This document shows positions 8,408-17,088 of a DNA stretch of 64,000 nt, one piece after another. Source of the DNA: CAYQUL01 sp964568925. Its GTDB lineage: Bacteria > Patescibacteriota > Microgenomatia > UBA8517. Both the position numbers and the translations under genes were made by a program. The notes under the pieces were generated by a model. That model saw only the letters and a program-made list of their open reading frames with translations, was not told the DNA's origin and did no database searches. The stretch lies in contig CAZMSJ010000003.1 in NCBI GenBank assembly GCA_964568925.1, positions 28,969-92,968 on the forward strand. The letters are read 5' to 3'. Each line of letters begins with the position of its first letter. Within the stretch, counting starts at the first letter, position 1.

Positions 8408-9613
8408 TCAAATTGCCGTAGTTAGCTTATAAATTGGAAGAACAACAGCGATAACAAGGAAGGCAACACCAAGACCGAGGAAGATCATAATGACTGGTTC
8501 AATGGCGCTAGTTAATGCTTTTACTTTTTGTTCACTTTCAACTTCAAACACATGTGAAATTTTTGATAATACTTCATCCATTTTTCCGGTCTCTTCACCA
8601 ACAGCTACCATTTGAGACAAGATATAGGGAAACGCATCAGGGTGCTTGGCAAATGAAAATGCAATTGGAAATCCTTTTTCAATTTGATGTGAAACATCTT
8701 TAATTGCATCACTCACAATAACGTTTGTTACAACATCAGATGAGACGGCAAGACCTTCAAGAATTGGTACACCAGAGGCAACCATTAAAGAGAGGGTACG
8801 AGTTAGTTCCGTTAAAATGATTTGTTTTTGAAGGTCTCCAATAATTGGAATCTTAAAAATAAATTCAGCAATTTTTCGTTTACCAACTACCGTTTTGCTC
8901 CACATATAGTAGCCCCATCCAGAGATACCCAGTACTGCAATAATAAAATACCAATAACCAATAACGATGTCAGAGATTGACGTTAAAATTCTGGTAGAGA
9001 GTGGAAGCTCTGCACCAAACTGAGTATAGAGAGCGGTTAACTTTGGAATCACAAACACAATCATGATGATGGAAACACCAACCATACCAACAACGATGAT
9101 TGCTGGATAAATTAAGGCTCCTTTTACTTTCCCTTGAAACTCCTGTGTGCGTTCCAAATTGTCTGCCAAACGGGCAAGTACTTTATCTAATACACCTCCG
9201 GTTTCACCAGCTTTGACTAATGCGATGTAACTTGGGGTAAAAACACGAGGATGACGTTTAATGGCACTTGAGAGACTTTGCCCACCTTCAATGTCAGCTA
9301 AAATTTGCTGAATGATTGGCTGGAATGAAGGCTTTGCCTGAAGTCTCAAAATTGAGAAGCTTTCTGTAATTGGAAGACCAGCGTTAACCATGGTGGCAAG
9401 CTGTCTGGTAAACCCTACTAAGTCAGCATAGGAAACTCTGTTTGAAAAGATCGCGGTGAAACTTCGCAAGCTATTCATTGCCGGACGAATTGAAACAACG
9501 ATATATCCACGATCACGCAAAAGTTTTGCTGCAGCTGATTCGTTTGAAGCCTCTACGTCTCCTGTTACTAAATTGCCTGATTTATCTCGGGCGCGGTATA
9601 CGTACTTTTTCAT
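8408..9613 (-). CDS. pilC: Type IV pilus inner-membrane platform protein PilC
   Basis: A 401-residue member of the type II secretion F family: an N-terminal segment YVYRARDKSGNLVTGDVEA, two repeated cytoplasmic helical domains and three membrane helices (about 169-190, 220-240 and 373-396). Motifs FTRQLATMVNAGLPI and RTLSLMVASGVPILEG mark the two halves. It is the platform on which PilB and PilT act. It starts 4 bases after pilT. Confidence 0.95.
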   Translation of the reverse strand: MKKYVYRARDKSGNLVTGDVEASNESAAAKLLRDRGYIVVSIRPAMNSLRSFTAIFSNRVSYADLVGFTRQLATMVNAGLPITESFSILRLQAKPSFQPIIQQILADIEGGQSLSSAIKRHPRVFTPSYIALVKAGETGGVLDKVLARLADNLERTQEFQGKVKGALIYPAIIVVGMVGVSIIMIVFVIPKLTALYTQFGAELPLSTRILTSISDIVIGYWYFIIAVLGISGWGYYMWSKTVVGKRKIAEFIFKIPIIGDLQKQIILTELTRTLSLMVASGVPILEGLAVSSDVVTNVIVSDAIKDVSHQIEKGFPIAFSFAKHPDAFPYILSQMVAVGEETGKMDEVLSKISHVFEVESEQKVKALTSAIEPVIMIFLGLGVAFLVIAVVLPIYKLTTAI

Positions 9614-9616
9614 AGA

Positions 9617-10672
9617 TTAACGCTTTAGAAGTCGTGCAAGTTCAGTTGGTCTCAATGCATAGCTTTGTGCATCCTCAATGGTGATTTTTCCATTTGCAAC
9701 AAGAGAGGCTAGACTTGATTCAAGGGTATACATACCAGCTTCACTCGATGTTTGGATGATCGAATCAATTTGGTGAGTCTTTCCATCACGGATCGCAGTT
9801 TTAACAGCAGTAGTTGCAAGCATTAGTTCACTGGCAACAACTCGCCCCATACTTGCTGACGGAATCAAGCGTTGTGAGAAAACTGCCTCAAGAACGTTAG
9901 ACAATTGAAGTCTGACCTGTGACTGTTGTTCGTCTGGAAAAACGTCAACGATACGATCAATCGTTTGGGCGGCTGAGTTTGTGTGTAGCGTTGCAAAAAC
10001 TAAATGACCAGTTTCAGCAATGGTTAAGGCTGCAGCAATTGTTTCGTAATCTCGCATTTCACCAACCAAAACAACATCCGGGTCTTCACGAAGAACAGAA
10101 CGCAAGGCAACTGACCAGGAGTGGGTATCATTTCCCATTTCTCGTTGTGACACAATTGATCGCTCAGACTTGAAGATAAATTCAACTGGATCTTCAATAC
10201 TCACAATGTGACAGGCTCTGGTTATATTAATTTCATTTAAAATTGCAGCCAAAGTGGTGGACTTTCCTTGCCCCGTTGGTCCAGTCACTAATACAAAGCC
10301 TTGGCGAAGAGTAGGGAAATTATGAATAAATTGTGGCAACCACAACTCATCAATTGTAGGGATCTTTGAAGGGATAACACGGAAAGCGGCTGACCAAGTG
10401 TCTTTCTGGGTATAAGCGTTTACACGGAACCGAGCTTTTTCACTAAAGGCGATTGAGAAATCAATTTCTTTGTTAACCGTAAGGCGCTCAATTTGCTCAG
10501 CACTCATTACTTCCTTCAGAAGTGTTGCAATTATTTCATGGGTTAAATTTTGGTCAAAGGGAACAGGGGACAACTCTCCATGAATACGAAGCATCGGGGC
10601 AACTCCAGCCACCAAATGAAGATCAGAGGCATTCTGATCAACAGCTAACTGCAATAAATCTTTAATCGTCAT
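9617..10672 (-). CDS. pilT: Type IV pilus retraction ATPase PilT
   Basis: A 351-residue hexameric ATPase. Walker A GPTGQGKS is at residues 131-138; the Asp box (SIEDPVEFIF), Walker B (DPDVVLVGEMRD) and His box (GHLVFATLHTN) follow. The C-terminal AIRDGKTHQI corresponds to the AIRNLIRE-type motif needed for retraction in PilT. The N-terminal PAS-like domain reads ASDLHLVAGVAPMLRI. Together with PilB it suggests a pilus that can extend and retract, for example for attachment to a host cell. Confidence 0.95.
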   Translation of the reverse strand: MTIKDLLQLAVDQNASDLHLVAGVAPMLRIHGELSPVPFDQNLTHEIIATLLKEVMSAEQIERLTVNKEIDFSIAFSEKARFRVNAYTQKDTWSAAFRVIPSKIPTIDELWLPQFIHNFPTLRQGFVLVTGPTGQGKSTTLAAILNEINITRACHIVSIEDPVEFIFKSERSIVSQREMGNDTHSWSVALRSVLREDPDVVLVGEMRDYETIAAALTIAETGHLVFATLHTNSAAQTIDRIVDVFPDEQQSQVRLQLSNVLEAVFSQRLIPSASMGRVVASELMLATTAVKTAIRDGKTHQIDSIIQTSSEAGMYTLESSLASLVANGKITIEDAQSYALRPTELARLLKR

Positions 10673-10681
10673 GGGCAGGGA

Positions 10682-12406
10682 TTATTCTTGAGCGACACGC
10701 AATACTTCTTCAATAGTAGTGATCCCTTCAAGTGCTTTCAAGTAGCCATCCTGTTTTAAGGAAACCATTCCTTCAACCTTGGCTTCCTTTTCAATTTCAC
10801 TGGCAGGGGCTCTCTCCAAAATAAGACGAGCAATCTTTTCAGTTACTGGCAAAATTTCAAAGACAGCAACACGACCTTTGTACCCTGAATTATTGTTCTC
10901 TGGTGTTGGTTTTCCATGATAGAGCTTGATTGGTTTGTCAGCAGGAAGAAGTGGCCCCAAGACTTGGCGAATGTCAGCTGAGATCTTTTCGTCAGGGATA
11001 TATTCTTCTTTTGCGTTCTCATCAATTTTTCTTAACACACGTTGTGCAACGATAGCGGTGATTGAAGAAGCCAAGAGAAATGGCTCAGCACCCATATCAA
11101 GCAAACGAGGAAGTGCACCTGCGGCGTCATTTGTGTGAAGGGTTGCAAAAACTAAATGCCCCGTGAGTGCAGCCTGCACAGCCAAATCACTGGTTTCATG
11201 ATCACGAACCTCTCCAACGAGAATGATGTTTGGATCTTGTCGCAAAAATGCGCGGAGTCCTGAGGCGAAGGTCAAACCAACTGCTGCATTGATTTGCACT
11301 TGGTTAACACCAGCAATTTTATATTCAATTGGATCCTCCAACGTCATAATGTTTACCTTTGGAGTATTCAGTTTCTGAATAATTGAATAGAGTGTTGTTG
11401 TTTTACCTGATCCTGTTGGTCCACAAATCACAATAATTCCGTGTGGACGTAGAATTGAATCCTCAAGGTTTTTAAGAGCGCGTCCTCGAAGCCCAAGTTC
11501 AGTTAAGGATGGAATTCCACCACTCTTTTTAAGGAGTCGAATAACGATCTTTTCTCCCCAGGTAGTTGGAAGAGTGGAGACACGAAGATCAACTTCCTGA
11601 TCACTGTTTTTAAAGTTAAAACGACCATCTTGAGGAATACGCTTTTCATCAATCTTCATTGAAGACAAAATTTTGATACGAGAGACCAAGGCATCATGTA
11701 ATTCTCGAGGTATTGTTAGCTTTTCTTGCAAAATACCATCGATACGGTAGCGAACACGTGTTTGCTTCTCGAGTGGCTCGATATGAATATCAGATGCACG
11801 AGCGCGTACTGCGTAATCCATAATGTGAGTTACAACTTCACTAATACGCTCTTGACGAACGAGACCAGTGTTTTGAGTTACATCGAGTGTTTTAACAGAG
11901 GTTCCATCAGATGAAACTTCTTTAAGTGCTGCAGTAACTTCTTGAGAGAGGGTGGTTGAGTATCGTTTTGCAATGTATTCATCAATTGCCTCTGGTACTG
12001 CAGCTGATGGGCGAACACGATACCCAGTTCTTTGCTCAATAAATTCAATAGACGCAAGATCAAGTGGCTCTGCCATCGCAAGCACTAACTCTTGTGCCGC
12101 AGTATCAACTGAAATTGGGAAGACTCTAAATTTACGAGCAAGCTCTTGAGGAATTAAGGAAAGCGCGACAGGGGAGACAGGGCTTGTTGAAAGATCAATA
12201 AAGGGAATGTTATAGAGCTCTGCCTTTGCTCGAACTAACATTTCAGGTGTTGCAAGGTTTTGACTTACGATAATATCTTCCTGACTTCGACCACTTTGGA
12301 TCTCAGCGAGTTTTACAGAATCAGCACGCTCTCTGGTCATTGCACCTAAATTAGCCAATATATCGGCCAAAGAGGTGACATCGAGTTGTGAAGCTTGGGC
12401 AGCCAT
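10682..12406 (-). CDS. pilB: Type IV pilus extension ATPase PilB
   Basis: A 574-residue GspE/PilB ATPase: an N-terminal MshEN-type domain (about 1-150), ASDIHIEP (204-211), Walker A GPTGSGKT (329-336), the Asp box TLEDPIEY and Walker B NIILVGEVRD (about 393-402), and the His box GHLVFATLHTN. The C-terminal region where most GspE/PilB proteins carry a CxxC...CxxC zinc module (QRVLRKIDENAKEEY through GYKGR) contains no cysteine. First gene of the pilus operon; its ATG coincides with the predicted transcription start, so the mRNA is probably leaderless. Confidence 0.95.
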   Translation of the reverse strand: MAAQASQLDVTSLADILANLGAMTRERADSVKLAEIQSGRSQEDIIVSQNLATPEMLVRAKAELYNIPFIDLSTSPVSPVALSLIPQELARKFRVFPISVDTAAQELVLAMAEPLDLASIEFIEQRTGYRVRPSAAVPEAIDEYIAKRYSTTLSQEVTAALKEVSSDGTSVKTLDVTQNTGLVRQERISEVVTHIMDYAVRARASDIHIEPLEKQTRVRYRIDGILQEKLTIPRELHDALVSRIKILSSMKIDEKRIPQDGRFNFKNSDQEVDLRVSTLPTTWGEKIVIRLLKKSGGIPSLTELGLRGRALKNLEDSILRPHGIIVICGPTGSGKTTTLYSIIQKLNTPKVNIMTLEDPIEYKIAGVNQVQINAAVGLTFASGLRAFLRQDPNIILVGEVRDHETSDLAVQAALTGHLVFATLHTNDAAGALPRLLDMGAEPFLLASSITAIVAQRVLRKIDENAKEEYIPDEKISADIRQVLGPLLPADKPIKLYHGKPTPENNNSGYKGRVAVFEILPVTEKIARLILERAPASEIEKEAKVEGMVSLKQDGYLKALEGITTIEEVLRVAQE

Positions 12407-12411
12407 ATTTC

Positions 12412-12421
12412 ATTATATAAT
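12412..12421. promoter_or_regulatory. Palindromic -10 box shared by divergent pilB and delta'-like gene
   Basis: The palindrome ATTATATAAT contains TATAAT on both strands. On the minus strand (12417-12412) it places +1 at about 12405, on the pilB ATG (12406). On the plus strand (12416-12421) it places +1 at about 12428, seven bases before ATG 12435. Only one direction can be occupied by polymerase at a time. Confidence 0.65.
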
Positions 12422-12434
12422 GAGATTTAGTCAT

Positions 12435-12977
12435 ATGCATACCTACCTATTTGTTGGAGATGATGTAGAAGCACATATCAAGGCCTTTGTGAAAGAACAT
12501 GGAGAGTCGATGGTCTTTCCTGTGGAAAAAATTGCGGAGGCTCGTGATCTGATTGCCTTCACTCAATATGGCTTTACAAAAGAGACTACCATTATCATTC
12601 CTCACTTTGATCTTGCATCAGTTGAAGCACAAAATTCACTTCTCAAACTTTTTGAAGATGGAAAACAAAACATAACATTTCTCTTAACGGCACGTAACAC
12701 GGGCGCAATTACCGAGACAATTCTTTCTCGCGCTGATGTTACCTACTTTACTTCAGAGGCAAAAAAGATTGAATCATTTTTAAGCCTTACAAAGGGGGAA
12801 CAACTGGCCATCACCTCAAAGTTACGTGACCGAGACAAAGCAAAGGAATTTTTGCAAACACTTCTGCAAACTGAAAAGACGCAATACCTTGAAACAATTT
12901 TGGCTGCAAATGAGGCGATTGAGCGAAATGGAGTCATTCAACTTCACTTAACACACATGGTAATGCACCTCTCGTAA
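12435..12977 (+). CDS. DNA polymerase III delta'-subunit-like protein
   Basis: From ATG 12435 the protein has 180 residues: MHTYLFVGDD, then EIRELI-like helix KIAEARDLIAFTQYGF, TTIIIPHFDLASVEAQNSLLKLFED and ILSRADVTYF. The AQNSLLKLFED segment matches the Walker B-following helix of HolB/DnaX-type clamp-loader subunits. It lacks a Walker A motif, as delta' does, and is far shorter than the usual 300 or more residues, so it covers only the central AAA+ part and a short tail. The ATG at 12420 overlaps the -10 box and is unlikely. A truncated clamp-loader subunit is the best reading; an AAA-derived regulator is the alternative. Confidence 0.72.
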   Translation: MHTYLFVGDDVEAHIKAFVKEHGESMVFPVEKIAEARDLIAFTQYGFTKETTIIIPHFDLASVEAQNSLLKLFEDGKQNITFLLTARNTGAITETILSRADVTYFTSEAKKIESFLSLTKGEQLAITSKLRDRDKAKEFLQTLLQTEKTQYLETILAANEAIERNGVIQLHLTHMVMHLS

Positions 12978-13007
12978 ACAAGAAAAAAAGACGGTATAAC
13001 CTCCTTT

Positions 13008-13036
13008 TTGACTCTGGGAGGCGAGTAAACTACACT
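13008..13036 (+). promoter_or_regulatory. hisS promoter
   Basis: TTGACT (13008-13013), 17-bp spacer, TACACT (13031-13036). Predicted +1 is at about 13043, one base before the hisS ATG, so the transcript is effectively leaderless. Confidence 0.7.
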
Positions 13037-13043
13037 TAAGCCT

Positions 13044-14273
13044 ATGAGTTTCCAAACATTAAAAGGATTTCGAGATTTTTTCCCAGAAGAAATGGCGGTG
13101 CGAAAAGAAGTTATGCGTCGCCTTGCTGTTGTGTTTGAAAAATATGGATTTGAGGAGCTTGCCACACCAGCACTTGAATACAAGGAGGTCCTCATGGGCA
13201 AATATGGAGAAGAGGCAGAGAAACTCATGTATTTGTTTACCGATCCAGGTGAACGGGGAGTGGGACTTAAATATGACTTGACCGTTCCACTTGCACGAGC
13301 TGTCGCAAACAAGGGAGATGTGGCGCTTCCTTTTAAACGGTATCAAATGCAACCGGTATGGAGAGCAGAGAATACTCAACGGGGCCGATACCGCGAATTC
13401 TATCAATGTGATATCGATATAGTAGGCAGCTCCTCACCACTTGCTGATGGTGAGATTTTGGCTGTTATTTCAGATTCACTTTCAGCGTTAGGATTTGAAA
13501 ACTTTAGTATTTGTGTAAACTCTCGTACGGTACTCTTTGCCATCATGGACAAAGCAAATGTCCCGACAGACAAGAGACTTACTGCTATTCAGTCGCTTGA
13601 TAAATTAGATAAAAAGTCAAAAGAAGAAGTTCAAGAAGAACTTTCAAAGAAGGGATTTGATTCAGACCAGATAACAGACATGTTCCAAGAATTAGGTCGT
13701 GCAACTCCTGATGAATACTTAACAAAAACAATTGAAACAGCTGAAAAGCTTGGTGCAAAAAATATTGTCTTTAGTCCAGCAATTTCACGAGGACTTGATT
13801 ACTACACCGGTCCTATCTTTGAAACAATCGTTACAGAGCCAAAAATTGGATCTCTCACTGGGGGTGGAAGATATGACAATTTGCTAAAAACCCTTGGAGG
13901 TCCAGATCTTCCTGCAGTAGGGACAACCATTGGTCTCGAAAGAATTATTGATGTCATCACAGAACTTAACTTGTGGCCAGAGATTTCGAAAACAACAACA
14001 CAAGCACTGGTAACTATCTTTAACGAATCACTTGAAGAAGTAAGTATTGAAACAGCAAAGAAACTTCGTGCACGAGGAATTAACACTGAACTCTATCCAA
14101 CCAACGCAAAGCTTGAAAAACAATTAAAATATGCAGATCGCAAAAAGCTTCAATTTGTAATTATCATTGGGGAAGAAGAAGTAGCAAACGGAAAAGTAGT
14201 TGTTAAAAATCTCGTTTCAGGTGAACAGTCAACCGTTTCTTTGGAAGAGGCAGTTTCCATCATTTCAAAATAA
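13044..14273 (+). CDS. hisS: Histidine-tRNA ligase
   Basis: A 409-residue class II aminoacyl-tRNA synthetase. Motif 1 is near GFRDFFPEEM and LATPALEY, motif 2 is WRAENTQRGRYREFYQCD, the histidine loops are FSPAISRGLDYYTGPIFE and LTGGGRYDNL, and motif 3 is GTTIGLERI. An anticodon-binding domain (about 320-409) starts TTTQALVTIF. The enzyme charges tRNA-His. It is near the short end for HisRS (usually about 420). It is an apparent single-gene unit with a very tight promoter. Confidence 0.97.
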   Translation: MSFQTLKGFRDFFPEEMAVRKEVMRRLAVVFEKYGFEELATPALEYKEVLMGKYGEEAEKLMYLFTDPGERGVGLKYDLTVPLARAVANKGDVALPFKRYQMQPVWRAENTQRGRYREFYQCDIDIVGSSSPLADGEILAVISDSLSALGFENFSICVNSRTVLFAIMDKANVPTDKRLTAIQSLDKLDKKSKEEVQEELSKKGFDSDQITDMFQELGRATPDEYLTKTIETAEKLGAKNIVFSPAISRGLDYYTGPIFETIVTEPKIGSLTGGGRYDNLLKTLGGPDLPAVGTTIGLERIIDVITELNLWPEISKTTTQALVTIFNESLEEVSIETAKKLRARGINTELYPTNAKLEKQLKYADRKKLQFVIIIGEEEVANGKVVVKNLVSGEQSTVSLEEAVSIISK

Positions 14274-14300
14274 GCCCCCAGAAACCTGGAGGCCATAGGG

Positions 14301-14930
14301 TTAGAACAAATAGTTTGCAAGTTGAACGTTCTCTGTTGGCTTCGATATGAACATATCTTCAACGAAAGTATAAATTGGTAACCGTTTCTTCGGTTGTTCA
14401 CCCTTGGGACGTGCATCTGTCAGTATTTCGCCAGAATTACTTATGACAAAGAGCAAATCTAGCTTAAGCACATTTTGGGTTATCGTACTTACGTAGAGAT
14501 TTATATGTTCGACATCCAAATCACTGGTAAGAATAAACTCAACTACAAAGCCGATACCATTTACGTATTTACTCACAAGAACCTTATTTTGTTCTTCAGA
14601 TTTCTTGTTCCAAGGCTCTGCAAGGTAAAAAACTTCAAGACCAAGATAATTCCGTTTATCATCCGGTTCATTTCCAAAATCTTTTGCAATTGCAGTAACT
14701 CGTCCGATTCGACACATCGACGTTTTCTCAATTCGCTTCTTCAATTTCTTTTTGAATGTCACTCGACAGACTCTCATTACAATATGACTAAAGAAATCAG
14801 AACCACTCGCTGAGAGTTTTCCAAGCGGTGTGTGTTGTCGAATATATCCTCTCGTCTGATCTGTAAAAGCTGCATAAGAGTTAAAAACTTCACGAAAAAG
14901 CCCGCCATACAGTACATCTATATTAGACAC
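14301..14930 (-). CDS. Hypothetical protein
   Basis: A 209-residue protein if it starts at the GTG at 14930, which has AAAGGAG six bases upstream; the more upstream ATG at 14963 directly abuts a TACAAT -10 box and would lie before the predicted +1. The sequence is soluble, with a basic segment FKKKLKKRIEKTS (about 60-72) and a beta-rich second half (LGLEVFYLAEPW, VNGIGFVVEFILTSDLDVEHINLYVS). I do not recognise a family. It lies between hisS and the EamA gene in the opposite orientation to hisS. Confidence 0.7.
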   Translation of the reverse strand: MSNIDVLYGGLFREVFNSYAAFTDQTRGYIRQHTPLGKLSASGSDFFSHIVMRVCRVTFKKKLKKRIEKTSMCRIGRVTAIAKDFGNEPDDKRNYLGLEVFYLAEPWNKKSEEQNKVLVSKYVNGIGFVVEFILTSDLDVEHINLYVSTITQNVLKLDLLFVISNSGEILTDARPKGEQPKKRLPIYTFVEDMFISKPTENVQLANYLF

Positions 14931-14988
14931 AAGAAACTCCTTTTGTTCCGTAAGTAAGGTCATATTGTATCAGAAGGAGATGTTTTGG

Positions 14989-15408
14989 CTATGAAGTGAG
15001 TAAAAGGACCCCGCTTACCATCAGAATAATTCCACCAATTGCCTTCACACTCAAAGCTTCTGAAAGGAAAATTGAGGCTAAAATGGCAATGAACACTAAG
15101 CTTAATCGATCAAGTGCCGCAACCCGAGTGGCAGGGCCAACTTTTAAGGCAGTGAAATAAAAGATCCAGGAAAGAGCGCCCGCTACACCCGCACCAACTA
15201 AAACGAGCCAATCTCGTGAGGAGAGCGAGGCAATACCTCCCTTTGGTATTTTTCCAAGAACGAGTGTAAGGCCAATCAAAAAGAGTGCCATTACACTACT
15301 GCGAACCATCGTTGCAAAGGTAGGGTCAACCTTCTTTAATCCAAGTTTTCCAATGATCGTAACGAGTGAAGCAAAGAAGGCGGAGAGCAGTCCATAAAAA
15401 ATGTACAT
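14989..15408 (-). CDS. Half-size EamA-family (DMT) transporter
   Basis: A 139-residue membrane protein with five predicted helices, one EamA unit instead of the usual two. Motifs: GLLSAFFASLVTIIGKLGLK at the start, LSWIFYFTALKVGPATRVAALDRLS in the middle and FLSEALSVKAIGGIILMVSGVLLL at the end. Drug/metabolite transporters of this size act as dimers; the substrate cannot be read from sequence. Divergent from the ATP-grasp gene at 15448. Confidence 0.85.
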   Translation of the reverse strand: MYIFYGLLSAFFASLVTIIGKLGLKKVDPTFATMVRSSVMALFLIGLTLVLGKIPKGGIASLSSRDWLVLVGAGVAGALSWIFYFTALKVGPATRVAALDRLSLVFIAILASIFLSEALSVKAIGGIILMVSGVLLLTS

Positions 15409-15447
15409 AGCGTTTTCTGAATTGATTGTGTTATAAAGAATGGCAAG

Positions 15448-16482
15448 ATGTCAAACAAACGAGGAAAAGTTAAATTTAACGTCGATAAAGATGCTTTGAA
15501 GAAAGTAAATCTGGTTGCTGTCGCGTATTCATATATCGAACGTGATTGGTTCCCAACACAGGAAGCATATGACGCAGAGATCGAAGTCGAAGATCGTGCA
15601 GCAGAAGTTGTGCAAAAATTAATGGACTTAGGAATCCCAGCAAAAGGATATCCAGGAGATCAGTACTTTTTAACCCATCTTCTGGTTGATAAACCAACAC
15701 TCGTTTTAAATTTAGTTGATACATTACGTGGTCGTGACAAATTGCAAACCTCAGTCCCAGCTGCTCTTGAGTTAACCAACATTCCATACACAGGAGCTGG
15801 AATGGAAGGTATGGTAATCGGCAACAACCGAAACCTTACCAAGAGACTTTTAATTTCTCACGACATTCCAACTCCACCATTCCAATTTATTCGACGTGTT
15901 GGTACACAAGTTGATCAGTCATTAGGACTACCACTCATTGTGAAACTCAATGAAAGTGGAGGAAGTGTTGGAATCGACAACAAGGCAGTTAAAGAAACAT
16001 TTGAAGAAGCACAAGCTAAGGTTGATGAAATGATTTCAACATACAAGATTCCAGTCATTGTTGAAAAATTCATTGATGGTCCAGAAATTACCGTGTGTGT
16101 CTTTGATGATGGACTAAAAAACCACGTCTTTATGGCAGAGAAAGTATTCCGAATCATGCCAGATGGAAAACATTTCTTCACTTCCCTTGAGTCTTATGAA
16201 GATGCAAAGGCATATACCTTTAAACCTGTGGACGAGCCATTGCAGAGTAAAATCGCAACACTTGCAGTACGTGCGTTTAACGCATTAAGTCACAAAGACT
16301 ATGCAAAGTTTGATATCCGAGTGGACAAGGAGACACAAGTACCATACTTTACTGACTCAAACCCAAACACAGCATTTGGTCCTGATATGGGCCTTCCATT
16401 CACAGAAGTACTTGCAATGCACGGCATAAATTTTGATGATGTACTACTAAGTATGGTAAGTACCTATGCAAAAACAATCTAA
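15448..16482 (+). CDS. ATP-grasp ligase, D-Ala-D-Ala ligase-like (first of two)
   Basis: A 344-residue ATP-grasp protein. A Rossmann-like N-terminal half ends at NIPYTGAGMEGMVIGNNRNLTKR; the ATP-binding lysine is in LPLIVKLNESGGSVGI and the adenine-side strand is VIVEKFIDGPEITVCV. The metal-binding segment reads YFTDSNPNTAFGPDMG: the canonical ExN(xxPG) of Ddl is altered to DSN, so it is not a standard D-Ala-D-Ala ligase. Related enzymes join carboxylates to amines using ATP via an acyl-phosphate. Its end overlaps the peptidase gene by 17 bases, tying them into one operon. The substrate is unknown. Confidence 0.82.
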   Translation: MSNKRGKVKFNVDKDALKKVNLVAVAYSYIERDWFPTQEAYDAEIEVEDRAAEVVQKLMDLGIPAKGYPGDQYFLTHLLVDKPTLVLNLVDTLRGRDKLQTSVPAALELTNIPYTGAGMEGMVIGNNRNLTKRLLISHDIPTPPFQFIRRVGTQVDQSLGLPLIVKLNESGGSVGIDNKAVKETFEEAQAKVDEMISTYKIPVIVEKFIDGPEITVCVFDDGLKNHVFMAEKVFRIMPDGKHFFTSLESYEDAKAYTFKPVDEPLQSKIATLAVRAFNALSHKDYAKFDIRVDKETQVPYFTDSNPNTAFGPDMGLPFTEVLAMHGINFDDVLLSMVSTYAKTI

Positions 16483-17080
16483 CTACTTCCCGGAGTTAAC
16501 GCGCGTGAGACAATTAACAAATGCCTACTGCGGACCTGCAGTACTTCAAATGCTTCTTTCCTTCTACAGTTTCTGGACAGCACAGGGACACATTATTGAT
16601 GCAGCACAAGTTTCACGAAGAATTGATGAACATGGTACAACCATCCCTGACCTTGCTCGAGCAATGACAATCCTTGCACCTCATTTTTCATTCTGGTATA
16701 AAGACCATTCAATCATTGATGATTTGTATACGATCGTTGAAAAACATCATGTACCAGTTGGGGTCGAGTGGCAAGGAATATTTGGAGACGATTACAGTGT
16801 TGACTATGACGGCCATTATAGTATTGTGACTCATGTGGACTTGGAAGAAGGGTCACTGATGATTGCAGATCCATATCCAGATTTTGCAGGTCGCGACAGA
16901 CGGTTTTCTATCGTTGAATTCAACAAGCGATGGTGGGACTACAACGAAATTGAAGATCATCAAACCGGTAAAACGGAATCAATTCGAGATGAACGAATGA
17001 TGTTTATCGTCGCAGAGCCTTCAGCCACATTTCCAGCAGAGCTGGGTATGAAATTGTGGGACAGCGCCCTCACGAGATAA
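16466..17080 (+). CDS. C39-like (papain-fold) cysteine peptidase domain protein
   Basis: A 204-residue soluble protein with VRQLTNAYCGPAVLQMLLSFY (catalytic Cys22, helix and upstream Gln17 as oxyanion residue), DGHYSIVTHVD (catalytic His) and MIADPYPDF (Asp), the order of the peptidase C39/C39-like group. C39 domains cut double-glycine leader peptides in bacteriocin exporters; this one has no ABC transporter attached and no signal peptide. It sits between two ATP-grasp ligase genes, overlapping the first. A role in processing a peptide, or in cleaving an amide made by the ligases, is inference. Confidence 0.8.
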   Translation: MQKQSNYFPELTRVRQLTNAYCGPAVLQMLLSFYSFWTAQGHIIDAAQVSRRIDEHGTTIPDLARAMTILAPHFSFWYKDHSIIDDLYTIVEKHHVPVGVEWQGIFGDDYSVDYDGHYSIVTHVDLEEGSLMIADPYPDFAGRDRRFSIVEFNKRWWDYNEIEDHQTGKTESIRDERMMFIVAEPSATFPAELGMKLWDSALTR

Positions 17081-17088
17081 TTTTTTTT

